DNA from: Loktanella sp. Alg231-35
GTDB lineage: Bacteria > Pseudomonadota > Alphaproteobacteria > Rhodobacterales > Rhodobacteraceae
DNA length: 64,000 nt
Reading direction: 5' to 3'
Assembly: GCF_900143545.1 (NCBI RefSeq)
Contig: NZ_FREV01000003.1
Coordinates: forward strand, 496,001 to 560,000
In this document: in pieces, positions 19,463 through 28,142 of the stretch
How the letters are laid out: each line of letters starts with the position of its first letter
Numbering within the stretch: position 1 is the first letter of the stretch
Translations under genes and position numbers: made by a program
The notes under the pieces: model-generated
Seen by the model: only the letters and a program-made list of their open reading frames with translations
Told to the model about the DNA's origin: nothing
Databases searched by the model: none

Positions 19463-20286
19463 GGGGCGTCTAATCGGCAACCTTCCACGGTCACCCGGTG
19501 CATATAGCGCCGGTGCCCTTGGTAGTCGTTGATAGCCTTATGCCATGTCGCGCGGTTGTCCCACATGGTGACGTCGCCGGGTTGCCATCTGACGCGGCAT
19601 TGGAACTCTGGCTTTTGGCAATGGGTATAAAGCATCTGTAGCAGGGCATCGGATTCGGGTTTGGCCAAGCCATCAATATGGGTCGTGAACTGCGGATTGA
19701 CGTAAAGACCAAGACGCCCAGACAAGGGATGTTTGATCACAACGGGATGCAGCGCGTCCTGGGTCGCAAGGTTCGCATTGCCGACACGGCCCGACGTGAC
19801 ACTTTCCGCGTCCGCTTGGCTGACGCCAAAGACATGTCGCGACGAATGCCAGGCAGAAAGGCCCTCTAGCATGGATTTGAACCGATCGCTCAGCGCGTCA
19901 TAGGCCGCACCCATGGAACAAAAGACCGTATCGCCACCTGACGGCGGTGTTTCAATCGCATGCAGGATTGATCCCATAGCAGGGGCCTGATCATAGGCAT
20001 GATCAGTGTGCCAATCTTCGCCAATGGCCCGTGTCTGGTCGGGTTCTTTAAGGACAATGGCGATTTTCGGGTGACCCTTGAGGGGCGTGAAAAAACGATT
20101 GACGTTGATCGGCCCGAAACGACGCGCAAACGAGAGCAGATCGTCTGGCGTCAGCGCTTGGGCACGCAATGTGATGACAGAATGTTGCGCGAAGGCGGCT
20201 TTGATCGCGGAAAATTGCGCCGGGTCTTTGAGGTCCGCATCAAATATTTCGGCCCCAAGGCTGCCGGTAAGGGGAATGACCTGCAC
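19459..20286 (-). CDS. TauD/TfdA-family 2-oxoglutarate dioxygenase
   Basis: A non-heme Fe(II) dioxygenase of the taurine or alkylsulfate type. The iron ligands appear as HTDHAYDQAP (HxD) near residue 95 and the distal His in WDNRATWHKA near 250; the 2-oxoglutarate Arg is in HRRYMHRVTVEG. I choose GTG 20286, with AGGAG 6 bases upstream, over the TTG at 20301, giving 275 residues. The substrate is unknown. Candidates in a marine bacterium include taurine and other sulfonates, but no transporter is adjacent. Confidence 0.85.
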   Translation of the reverse strand: MQVIPLTGSLGAEIFDADLKDPAQFSAIKAAFAQHSVITLRAQALTPDDLLSFARRFGPINVNRFFTPLKGHPKIAIVLKEPDQTRAIGEDWHTDHAYDQAPAMGSILHAIETPPSGGDTVFCSMGAAYDALSDRFKSMLEGLSAWHSSRHVFGVSQADAESVTSGRVGNANLATQDALHPVVIKHPLSGRLGLYVNPQFTTHIDGLAKPESDALLQMLYTHCQKPEFQCRVRWQPGDVTMWDNRATWHKAINDYQGHRRYMHRVTVEGCRLDAP

Positions 20287-20527
20287 TGACTTCTCCTGCA
20301 ATACGCCACTTAGACACGGCGAAACGGTTTGCCTTTTGTTGGCATAGCGCTGATCGACGTCAAGTCCGCAATGGGCAAGCGGCCCCTCATATCAAATTGG
20401 CATTGTATTCGCATACCATCCTCCCTTATGTATGTCTTACAGATGCTCGTGCTTTGGTTGCACGGTGTTATCTGATCGAGATTCTCTGTTGGGTGAGTGG
20501 TCATAACCCATAATCCAGCAGCTGATT

Positions 20528-20746
20528 TGATCCTTCGGGATCAGGAGAACGCCCTGCGTCGCGCATTCAACGCCGACCGGGCCATGAACGGGCCCCAGAA
20601 TTGCTGGGGTCGGAGCAGAAACGCGATGCAACGCGCGCAACATATGAGGCAAGATGTAGCCGCCCCAAGGGGCGCTGGCACTGTCCGCGCGCAGCAGATC
20701 GCCTTAATCAGACATGTAACACGGACACCTGCGCCCCCTGGGGCGC
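20528..20746 (+). promoter_or_regulatory. Structured 5' leader of rne, four hairpins
   Basis: The 487-base gap between the dioxygenase start and rne holds no convincing gene but has four compact hairpins in its last 250 bases. They are TGATCC-TTCG-GGATCA (20528-20543), CCCCAG-CTGGGG (20593-20609), CGCCCC-GGGGCG (20661-20674) and GCGCCC-CCTG-GGGCGC (20731-20746). The last ends 27 bases before the start codon. By analogy with E. coli, a long structured rne leader may let RNase E control its own mRNA. The transcript start is not known. Confidence 0.5.
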
Positions 20747-20773
20747 CACCGGGGTTATGTGCGAACGGAAAAT

Positions 20774-23437
20774 ATGCCAAAGAAAATGCTAATCGATGCC
20801 ACACACGCGGAAGAAACCCGCGTTGTTGTGGTCGACGGGAACAAAGTCGAGGAATTTGATTTTGAAAGCCAGTTCAAGCGTCAGCTTGCTGGGAACATAT
20901 ATCTAGCCAAGGTCACGCGGGTTGAACCGTCGTTGCAGGCTGCTTTCGTGGACTATGGTGGAAACCGCCACGGTTTCCTTGCCTTCTCGGAAATTCACCC
21001 CGACTATTACCAGATCCCGGTCGCCGACCGCGAAGCGCTAATCGCCGAAGAAAAGGCCTATGCCGAGGCGATGAAAGCCGAGGCCGAAGCTGAGGATGAA
21101 AAACCCAAACCCAAGCGCCGCCGCCGCAGCAGGGCGAAAGCCGCAGAAGTTGCGACTGACGATGCCGTAGCCACCGAAGAGGTGGAAACGCCAGAGGAAG
21201 AAACCTCGGGCGATATCGCGGGTATGGAAACCATCGATATTGACGACAGCGAAGAGGGCAGCTCGCCCATGGAGCTGGTCGCCGAAACCCCGGTTGAGAC
21301 ACCAGCAGCCGACGATGGTGATGACGCTGATGATGGCGCCGACGATGAGCAGCCAAAGTCGGACCCAAAGCCCAAGGACGACAGCATCGAAAGCGTCGCC
21401 GAAGAAGACGACACTGATGAGGTTCGCCCGGTACGCAAACCGCGCCCCAAGCGTTACAAAATTCAGGAAGTCATCAAGGTTCGCCAGATCCTGCTGATTC
21501 AGGTTGTGAAGGAAGAGCGCGGCAACAAAGGTGCCGCCCTGACAACATACCTGTCGCTCGCTGGCCGTTACTGCGTATTGATGCCCAACACTGCCCGTGG
21601 CGGTGGCATCAGCCGTAAGATCACCAATGCTGCCGACCGCAAGAAGCTCAAGGACATTGCGGGATCAATGACGGTGCCTGATGGTGCTGGTCTGATCATC
21701 CGCACCGCCGGATCTCAGCGCACCAAGGCCGAGATCAAGCGCGACTATGAATACTTGCAACGGATGTGGGAACAAATCCGCGAGCTAACCCTGAAATCGA
21801 CGGCCCCGGCCAAGATTTACGAAGAAGGTGACCTGATCAAACGCTCGATCCGCGATCTTTACTCGAAAGAGATCGACGAGGTGATCGTCGCAGGCGAGGC
21901 GGGATACCGCACCGCCAAGGACTTCATGAAAATGATCATGCCGTCCCACGCCAAGAACGTGAAATACTATAGCGAACAACTGCCACTTTACGCCCGCTAT
22001 CAGGTTGAGGGCTACCTGAACGGCATGTTCAACCCGACCGTTCAATTGCCATCAGGTGGCTACATCGTGATCGGGATCACCGAGGCGCTTGTTGCCATCG
22101 ATGTGAACTCTGGTCGTGCGACCAAAGAAGGCTCGATCGAGCAAACCGCGACGAAGACCAACCTTGAGGCCGCCGATGAGGTGGCACGCCAGTTGCGTTT
22201 GCGTGATTTGGCCGGTCTGATCGTCATCGACTTCATCGATATGGACGAACGTCGCAATAACACGGCCGTTGAAAAACGCTTCAAAGACAAGCTCAAGACG
22301 GACCGTGCGCGCATTCAGGTGGGTCGCATTTCCGGCTTTGGCCTGATGGAAATGTCACGCCAGCGCCTGCGCCCCGGCATGCTAGAGGCCACAACGCAGA
22401 TGTGTTCGCACTGCCACGGCACGGGCTTGCTGCGCTCTGATGATAACGTTTCTTTGTCGATCCTGCGCGCTTTGGAAGAAGAGGGCGTGCGTGGTCGTTC
22501 CAAAGAGGTGCTGGTCAAGGCGCCAATTTCGATCGCCAACTTCCTGATGAATGGCAAGCGCGAGCATATCGCCGATATCGAGGCCCGCTATGGCATGTCG
22601 GTACGGATCGAATGTGATCCGACGCTGGTGTCGCCGGATTATGCGATTGAAAAGTTCAAGACGGCTACCCGCTCTGTACCCGAAGCTGCGGCCGTTGATA
22701 GCACCTCTGTCATCATGGATGATGTTGACGAGGGTGTGATCATTGATCCCATCGAGGATGAAGCAGAACCGCAAAACGCCGAAAGCAACGACGGTGAAGA
22801 GCGGCCCAAGCGCAAGCGTCGTCGTCGTCGTCGTCGTCGTGGCGGCGGTGGCAATGGTGAGAACCAAAACCAGCAGCAGGCCGAAGGCGAAAACGCACCA
22901 TCAGGTGAGGCTGACCAAGACGCCCAGCCAGTTGAAGCGAAGACGGAAGACGCCCCAGAAGCCAAACCTGAAGAGGACGCGGCCCCCAAGGCAGAAGAAA
23001 AGCCCAAGCGCACCCGGACCCGCCGCAAGAAAGCGGATGATGCCGAGGTCGCAGAAGCGGAACCAAAGGCCGACGCGCCTGCGGCAGAGGAAGCGCCAGC
23101 CCCTAAGAAACGCACGCGCAGCCGCAAGAAACCCGTCGTCGCCGATGCACCGGCTGAAGAGGCCCCGGCGGCAGAACCCGAGGCCGAAGCCCCGGCAGCC
23201 GAGGAAAAACCTAAGCCAAAGCCAAAACGCCGTAGCCGCGCGAAACCGAAGGTTGAGGATGTGGTGGCTGCTGTAGCAGCACCCGCCGCCGAGACAGCCA
23301 AGGCAGAACCGGCACCAGAAGCGGCGCCAGAACCAACGCCAGCGCCTGCCGCGCCAGCAGTTGTCGAAGCGCCTGCCGCCGCAGAGCCAGCGGCCGACAA
23401 GCCAAAGCGCAAGGGCTGGTGGTCACTGGGCCGCTAA
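20774..23437 (+). CDS. rne: Ribonuclease E
   Basis: The main endoribonuclease for mRNA decay and rRNA/tRNA processing and the scaffold of the degradosome. I use ATG 20774 (MPKKMLIDATHAEETRVVVV), giving 887 residues; GTG 20759 is the alternative. The S1 domain starts near residue 36 and is split by a charged insert of about 130 residues (98-226), typical of alphaproteobacteria. The catalytic DNase I-like part carries VIDFIDMDERRNN, and the zinc-link CSHCHGTG is near 545. The tail after about 655 is disordered: acidic, with an Arg run, Ala/Pro/Glu and Lys-rich segments, ending KRKGWWSLGR. Confidence 0.96.
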   Translation: MPKKMLIDATHAEETRVVVVDGNKVEEFDFESQFKRQLAGNIYLAKVTRVEPSLQAAFVDYGGNRHGFLAFSEIHPDYYQIPVADREALIAEEKAYAEAMKAEAEAEDEKPKPKRRRRSRAKAAEVATDDAVATEEVETPEEETSGDIAGMETIDIDDSEEGSSPMELVAETPVETPAADDGDDADDGADDEQPKSDPKPKDDSIESVAEEDDTDEVRPVRKPRPKRYKIQEVIKVRQILLIQVVKEERGNKGAALTTYLSLAGRYCVLMPNTARGGGISRKITNAADRKKLKDIAGSMTVPDGAGLIIRTAGSQRTKAEIKRDYEYLQRMWEQIRELTLKSTAPAKIYEEGDLIKRSIRDLYSKEIDEVIVAGEAGYRTAKDFMKMIMPSHAKNVKYYSEQLPLYARYQVEGYLNGMFNPTVQLPSGGYIVIGITEALVAIDVNSGRATKEGSIEQTATKTNLEAADEVARQLRLRDLAGLIVIDFIDMDERRNNTAVEKRFKDKLKTDRARIQVGRISGFGLMEMSRQRLRPGMLEATTQMCSHCHGTGLLRSDDNVSLSILRALEEEGVRGRSKEVLVKAPISIANFLMNGKREHIADIEARYGMSVRIECDPTLVSPDYAIEKFKTATRSVPEAAAVDSTSVIMDDVDEGVIIDPIEDEAEPQNAESNDGEERPKRKRRRRRRRRGGGGNGENQNQQQAEGENAPSGEADQDAQPVEAKTEDAPEAKPEEDAAPKAEEKPKRTRTRRKKADDAEVAEAEPKADAPAAEEAPAPKKRTRSRKKPVVADAPAEEAPAAEPEAEAPAAEEKPKPKPKRRSRAKPKVEDVVAAVAAPAAETAKAEPAPEAAPEPTPAPAAPAVVEAPAAAEPAADKPKRKGWWSLGR

Positions 23438-23461
23438 CAGGCAATCTGCGTACCATAAAAC

Positions 23462-23495
23462 AAAAAAACGCCGTCCCTCAGGGGCGGCGTTTTTC
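23462..23495. terminator. Bidirectional terminator between rne and tusA
   Basis: AACGCCG and CGGCGTT arms with an inner CCC/GGG extend to an 11-bp stem with one bulge, loop TCA. Seven A precede and five T follow, so it works for rne on the plus strand and for the convergent tusA-like gene on the minus strand. Confidence 0.88.
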
Positions 23496-23503
23496 GTTTT
23501 GGC

Positions 23504-23731
23504 TTAGGCCTTGCGAATGAAATAGACCTGACCGTCGGGGCTGTCTTCGCTGGCCAGCAAGGCATGGCCGGCCTCTGCACAGAAATGTGGCACGTCGATC
23601 ACCGCTGCTGGGTCATCCGCCAGCACCCGCAAAACCTGACCTGATTGCAGCGCCTGCAACCGCTTGCGGGCTTTGAGAACGGGCAGGGGGCAAAGCAATC
23701 CCTTGGCGTCAAGATCAGCGTCGTATGTCAT
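23504..23731 (-). CDS. TusA/SirA-family sulfur carrier protein
   Basis: A 75-residue protein with the TusA signature KGLLCPLPVLKARKRL, in which the CPxP cysteine carries persulfide sulfur for tRNA thiolation or other sulfur transfer. I start it at ATG 23731 (MTYDADLDAKG); the frame is open 12 codons further up without family similarity. It is divergent from ccdA by about 105 bases. Confidence 0.9.
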   Translation of the reverse strand: MTYDADLDAKGLLCPLPVLKARKRLQALQSGQVLRVLADDPAAVIDVPHFCAEAGHALLASEDSPDGQVYFIRKA

Positions 23732-23836
23732 GGGTCGGAGGTATGTGGGATGTTTCAACTTGTCCACTAACTTGTGACAACAAGACCCGTGACCTGTCCG
23801 GTATCCGTGGTTAGGTAGGACGGGAAGGAAGACCCA

Positions 23837-24592
23837 ATGCTCGACACTGCCCTGATCTTTGATGCCGCCCTGTTGCCGGCCATGCTGGTTGCCATGTTGG
23901 CAGGCATCTTATCATTCCTTAGCCCCTGTGTATTGCCTGTCGTGCCGCCATATCTGGCGTATATGGGTGGGGTGTCTGTCAGCGAGATGGAAGAAACCGC
24001 ACAGGCCCGCCGCAGGGTATTCGTGTCTGCGGTGTTCTTTGTGCTTGGTCTGTCCACCGTGTTCTTGCTGCTGGGCCTCGCGTTTTCGCAGATGGGCCGG
24101 ATGATGCTGCAAGTGCAGGACTGGTTTATCGTCGTGGCGGGCGCCATGATCATGATCCTCGGGGCGCATTTTGTGGGTGTTTTCCGTATCGGGTTTCTGG
24201 ACCGTGAATTGCGTGTCGATGCGGGCGACAAGGGCGGTTCGGCCTTTGGCGCTTATCTGCTGGGGCTTGCCTTTGCCTTTGGCTGGACACCCTGTCTTGG
24301 CCCGATCCTTGGCGCGATCCTTAGCCTTGCGGCCTCGGAGGGTGACGTGTCGCGCGGTACGGTGCTTTTGGCGGTCTATGCGCTTGGGCTTGGCACTCCT
24401 TTTCTGCTGGTTGCCGCGTTCTTTCCGCGCCTCAAAGGTGTCATGGGCTGGATGAAGCGGCATATGGACCGGATCGAAAGGACCTCTGGTCTGTTGCTCT
24501 GGACGGTCGGCCTGATGATGATGACAGGCCAGTTTGCCGCTCTCAGCTATTGGCTGCTTGAGCAATTCCCTGCACTCGCTCTGGTGGGCTGA
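23837..24592 (+). CDS. ccdA: Cytochrome c biogenesis protein CcdA
   Basis: A 251-residue inner-membrane thiol transporter that passes electrons from thioredoxin to periplasmic c-type cytochrome maturation factors. Six membrane helices are visible. The redox cysteines lie in the paired motifs LSFLSPCVLPVVPPYLAYM (helix 1) and FGWTPCLGPILGAIL (helix 4). The start follows GGAAGGAAGACCC. Confidence 0.93.
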   Translation: MLDTALIFDAALLPAMLVAMLAGILSFLSPCVLPVVPPYLAYMGGVSVSEMEETAQARRRVFVSAVFFVLGLSTVFLLLGLAFSQMGRMMLQVQDWFIVVAGAMIMILGAHFVGVFRIGFLDRELRVDAGDKGGSAFGAYLLGLAFAFGWTPCLGPILGAILSLAASEGDVSRGTVLLAVYALGLGTPFLLVAAFFPRLKGVMGWMKRHMDRIERTSGLLLWTVGLMMMTGQFAALSYWLLEQFPALALVG

Positions 24593-24636
24593 TCAGAGTG
24601 CCGCTAACCTAAGCGGAACGTCAGCACGGGGCAGGG

Positions 24637-25911
24637 ATGAACGCAGCCAATCAACAGGTCACCAGACGTCGGGTTTTTCATATTCCCGGCTATGACCCTA
24701 TGCATCCCCGCCGCTACCGCGAGCTTTATCGCAAAGAGGCCGCCGCACAGGCCGAAATCAGCGGGTATGAGATCGCAGTGAAGGCCGAAACCGCCGCAGA
24801 CAGTTTTCGCTGGTCGGTGGCTGCAAGGATTGATGGGCAATCGACGCTGGCGCAAGTCGATATGCTGGTTTGGTCCGACATCGTGCGTGAGAGCATGGCA
24901 CAGTCGATCCCGGCAACCTATTGGCAGCTCGTCCATACAGCGTGGATCTACATCCGCACTGGTACGCTGCGGCGTTTGATGTGGATGCGCAAAGGGCCAG
25001 TGATTGCCGCACTCTATCCAGTAGTGATGCTTTTGGCGCAGCTTGCCGCCGCAGTGCTTGTTGGGGCGGGTCTTGGTGGTTTGGCCCATCGGTTGATCAT
25101 GGGCGCACTGGGGCTTGTCGGGTTCACCGAAGGGGTGGTTTTTGAAAGTGTCGCATGGGGTGCATGGGGCATCTATTGGGTGTTGTTCTTTGCCAGTGTG
25201 GTGGTGTTGCTGCGTTGGTTTAAGACCAAGGACAACACCCTCTTTGCCTATTACCTAATGCACGACTACGCCTTTTCCGCCCGTCTAAGTGGGGAAGACC
25301 CGCCAGAGTTGGCAGCGCGGATGACGCAATTCTCGGACACGATCGCGGCGGCACTGGCCGAAGACGTGGACGAAGTGCTGATCGTGGGCCATTCCTCTGG
25401 CGCGCATCTGGCTGTGTCAATCCTGGCCGATGTGATCCGTGGCGGGCATGTGACAGCAGATGGCACGCGGTTGGCCTTTTTGTCGCTGGGCCATGTGGTG
25501 CCGATGATGTCATTCCTGCCACGCGCGCGCCGGTTGCGCCGCGATCTGGCCTTTCTGGCCACGCAAGAGAATTTCACCTGGGTGGATGTCTCTGCCCCCG
25601 GCGATGGCTGCTGTTTTGCGCTTTGTGATCCGGTGGGGGTCAGCGGCGTCGCGCCTGAAGGCAAACGCTGGCCGTTGGTCATATCCGCGGCCTTCACCCA
25701 AAGCCTGTCACCGGCAAAGTGGAAGGCGCTGCGATGGCGGTTCTTCCGGCTGCATTTTCAGTACCTTTGCGCCTTTGATCAGCCCAAGGACTATGACTAT
25801 TTTCAGATCACGGCAGGGCCGATGTTTCTGGGCGAACGGTATCGTGGGCGCAAACCCTCAAAATCCCGCATCGACACACCGGTGTCGAAATACACGTCCA
25901 TGCTACCATGA
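24637..25911 (+). CDS. Membrane protein with alpha/beta-hydrolase GHSSG motif
   Basis: A 424-residue protein that I cannot name. The N-terminus RRVFHIPGYDPMHPRRYREL resembles the first strand of an alpha/beta hydrolase. Two or three hydrophobic segments follow (about residues 125-160 and 175-200). After them come a serine-hydrolase nucleophile elbow VLIVGHSSGAHLAV near residue 252, then a WVDVSAPGDGCCFAL stretch that could carry the acid. It overlaps the cytochrome P450 gene by 4 bp (ATGA), so the two products probably act in one pathway, perhaps on a lipid or terpenoid ester. That role is inference. Confidence 0.65.
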   Translation: MNAANQQVTRRRVFHIPGYDPMHPRRYRELYRKEAAAQAEISGYEIAVKAETAADSFRWSVAARIDGQSTLAQVDMLVWSDIVRESMAQSIPATYWQLVHTAWIYIRTGTLRRLMWMRKGPVIAALYPVVMLLAQLAAAVLVGAGLGGLAHRLIMGALGLVGFTEGVVFESVAWGAWGIYWVLFFASVVVLLRWFKTKDNTLFAYYLMHDYAFSARLSGEDPPELAARMTQFSDTIAAALAEDVDEVLIVGHSSGAHLAVSILADVIRGGHVTADGTRLAFLSLGHVVPMMSFLPRARRLRRDLAFLATQENFTWVDVSAPGDGCCFALCDPVGVSGVAPEGKRWPLVISAAFTQSLSPAKWKALRWRFFRLHFQYLCAFDQPKDYDYFQITAGPMFLGERYRGRKPSKSRIDTPVSKYTSMLP

Positions 25912-27296
25912 CAGCGCTGCCCCCCAAGCCGCCCTCCCGGCCAGAGAAGGTGTCGCTATGGCGGTATCTGCGGCTGTTCCGGCAGGATATCCTGTCAGCG
26001 CAGCCAGCCAAACTGTACCGCGCATGGATGGCCGAGTTTCGGACCCCTTTCTTTCGCAGTTATCTGGTGAATGATCCGGTTCTGGTCAAAGAGGTGCTGC
26101 GGGACAATCCTGATGCCTATCCAAAATCTGACCGGATAGGGGCCGGGTTGCGACCCTTGCTGGGAAACAGCGTGTTCCTGACCAACGGAGAGCTGTGGAA
26201 ACGCCAAAGGCGGATCATTGATCCGGCCTTTGAAGGCGGGCGGTTGCGCGACACGTTTCCCGGTATTCTCGCGGCGACTGAGGCCGGGGTGGCGCGTCTT
26301 GCCCACGTGGCAAACGATACGCCGCAGGAAATCGAGGCGCTTACCAGCCATATCGCCGCTGACGTGATCTTTCGCACGTTGTTTTCGATCCCGATTGAGG
26401 ATGAAACAGCGCAAGAAGTCTTTTCCGCCTTTCGCGATTACCAACGCAGCCAGCCAATCGTGAACCTTGCAGCATTTGTCAGGGGGCCGTCTTGGATGCC
26501 CCGGTTCTTCAAACGCGAGACGCGGCAGACAGCGCGGCACCTTCGCCGGTTGATCACGCAGTTGGTGGAACAGCGGTTGGCCCTGATTGCCTCTGGTGAG
26601 GCGCCCGATGATCTGGCCACGAAGATACTGACCACGGCCGATCCTGACACCGGCCAGACATTCACCCGTGATGAGATGGTCGATCAGGTCGCGATCTTCT
26701 TTTTAGCCGGACATGAAACCAGTGCGTCAGCCATCGCATGGGCATTGTACCTAGTGGCGACTAACCCAGACTGGCAGGATCTGCTGGCGGCAGAGGCGGC
26801 GGTGTTCTCGGGGCAATTTTCTGAGCTGTCGCAGCTCAAGCAAACCCGCGATGTGTTCCGCGAGACGCTACGTCTGTATCCCCCGGTCCCGATGATGGTG
26901 CGCGAAGCACAGGCAGAGACGGTCTTTCGCAAGCGCCAGATCAAACGTGGCGCGCAAATCGTTCTATCGCCATGGCATCAACACCGGCACACCCGGTTGT
27001 GGGAGAACCCAGATGCATTCGATCCCGCCCGATGGGACACTGATGCAGGCACGCTCAGCGCAAGGACGGCCTATATGCCGTTTTCTGCCGGGCCGCGTGT
27101 TTGCACCGGGGCAGGGTTTGCCATGATCGAAGGTGTGGTGGTTCTGGCCGGTTTGCTGCGGGCCTACCGATTTTCCCCGGTTGATGGGCAGGTGCCGGTG
27201 CCGGTTGCGCATTTGACGGTCCGCGCGCGTCAGGGAATCATTTTGCGAATCGGGTCGCGGAATGGCGTCCTTGTTTCCAAACCGGAGACAGAATAG
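25908..27296 (+). CDS. Cytochrome P450
   Basis: A 462-residue heme monooxygenase. Motifs in order: the I-helix FFLAGHETSASAIAW near residue 265, ETLRLYPP (ExxR, K-helix) near 320, and the heme loop FSAGPRVCTGAGFAMIEG with Cys 399. The N-terminus is soluble and there is no fused reductase. It is translationally coupled to the hydrolase-like gene before it. No ferredoxin is adjacent. The substrate is unknown. Confidence 0.95.
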   Translation: MTALPPKPPSRPEKVSLWRYLRLFRQDILSAQPAKLYRAWMAEFRTPFFRSYLVNDPVLVKEVLRDNPDAYPKSDRIGAGLRPLLGNSVFLTNGELWKRQRRIIDPAFEGGRLRDTFPGILAATEAGVARLAHVANDTPQEIEALTSHIAADVIFRTLFSIPIEDETAQEVFSAFRDYQRSQPIVNLAAFVRGPSWMPRFFKRETRQTARHLRRLITQLVEQRLALIASGEAPDDLATKILTTADPDTGQTFTRDEMVDQVAIFFLAGHETSASAIAWALYLVATNPDWQDLLAAEAAVFSGQFSELSQLKQTRDVFRETLRLYPPVPMMVREAQAETVFRKRQIKRGAQIVLSPWHQHRHTRLWENPDAFDPARWDTDAGTLSARTAYMPFSAGPRVCTGAGFAMIEGVVVLAGLLRAYRFSPVDGQVPVPVAHLTVRARQGIILRIGSRNGVLVSKPETE

Positions 27297-27514
27297 GATA
27301 ATCGTACTTATCGCAGTCTAGTCCGAAACGCGTCGGCGATCTTCCACTCATGCGATGAAATTTTAGAAATCATTCAATTTCAATTACTTAAGGTGAAAAC
27401 CTCTGCGGTTTGAGTTAGATTTGACCTGTCACATAATTGTGCTGTTCATCTTTTCATGACACAAATGTGGCAGTGTTATGTTAGTTATTTTTTGTCAGTA
27501 AACCGGGGGTCTCC

Positions 27515-27751
27515 ATGACAATCTCTCTTCCAGGATCTTCTCGTGGTGGACTATTTGGGCGCAAGAAGAAGGCGCTTGATCTGAATATCACCAAGACGAA
27601 GGCACCGCTTGAAGGTGAGCAATTGGCGCGTCTTTTCGACAAATCCACGCCAAAGCCGAAAGCGGTCAAGCCTGCCAAGATGAATGCCTCTGAAACGCGC
27701 GAGCGTGACCGGCTGTCATCACTGCGCGGCGCACTTTACGCCAAAGACTGA
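27515..27751 (+). CDS. Small basic hypothetical protein (78 aa)
   Basis: A 78-residue lysine-rich product with no membrane segment (SRGGLFGRKKKALDLNITKT near the start and a DRLSSLRGALYAKD end). It has a GGGGGT stretch about 7 bases before ATG 27515. A 218-base AT-rich gap precedes it, so it probably has its own promoter. I do not recognise a family. It is convergent with the ribbon-helix-helix gene, with 2 bases between the two stops. Confidence 0.55.
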   Translation: MTISLPGSSRGGLFGRKKKALDLNITKTKAPLEGEQLARLFDKSTPKPKAVKPAKMNASETRERDRLSSLRGALYAKD

Positions 27752-27753
27752 CT

Positions 27754-27969
27754 TCAGCCCAAGGCGCGTTCCAGAACGTAAACCCTGATTGCAGACGCGA
27801 GGCCAATATCGCCGCGCGTCTCGTCTATTTCTGCGGCCAGCCCATTGATGGTTTTTGCGTCCGCTTCCGCGATCCGGCGGAACTCATCCCAGAATATATC
27901 TTCCAGTGACACGCTTGTGCGGTGGCCGCGCAGCGTGAGCGAGCGTTTGACAGGGCGACGGTGGGTCAT
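27754..27969 (-). CDS. Ribbon-helix-helix domain protein
   Basis: A 71-residue protein with the RHH_4-type pattern: KRSLTLRGHRTSVSLEDIFW, where the strand residues would touch DNA, then DEFRRIAEADAKTINGLAAE. It is probably a DNA-binding regulator; the target is unknown. It is the third gene of a run fumC to DUF4169 to RHH, each joined by 4-bp ATGA overlaps. Confidence 0.82.
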   Translation of the reverse strand: MTHRRPVKRSLTLRGHRTSVSLEDIFWDEFRRIAEADAKTINGLAAEIDETRGDIGLASAIRVYVLERALG

Positions 27970-28142
27970 TCGTCTTCAAACCTGAGTTGTGACAGACGCT
28001 TGCTTGCCTGCTCGGCTTGCGATGCCTCTAGCACCTGCTGGGCCTTGCTGCGGCCAAAGCGGACGGCGTTTTCGTCCGCCTTGGCCTTTGCGTCGGCGCG
28101 GGTTTTCACCTTGCGTGCCTTGTTAAGGTTGACCGGCTTCAT
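27966..28142 (-). CDS. DUF4169-like small basic protein (58 aa)
   Basis: The minus strand between fumC and the ribbon-helix-helix gene encodes 58 residues beginning [20 protein letters not shown] and continuing with [16 protein letters not shown]. It overlaps both neighbours by exactly 4 bp. The composition (Lys/Arg/Ala-rich, helical) and start match the DUF4169 family found after fumC in Rhodobacterales. Function unknown. Confidence 0.78.
   Translation of the reverse strand: MKPVNLNKARKVKTRADAKAKADENAVRFGRSKAQQVLEASQAEQASKRLSQLRFEDE

Noticed and set aside
20287..20301. TTG 20301 as the dioxygenase start
   Set aside because: It would place the AGGAG ribosome site within the gene; GTG 20286 has that site at normal spacing and begins where family similarity begins.
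22806..22850. Possible CGT microsatellite in rne
   Set aside because: It encodes an Arg run in the basic RNA-binding part of the RNase E tail; the phase is kept and such runs are normal there.
22639..23412. Long minus-strand open frame opposite the rne tail (257 codons, Ala/Ser-rich)
   Set aside because: It mirrors the low-complexity Ala/Glu/Lys/Pro tail of RNase E; the product has no family likeness and no ribosome site.
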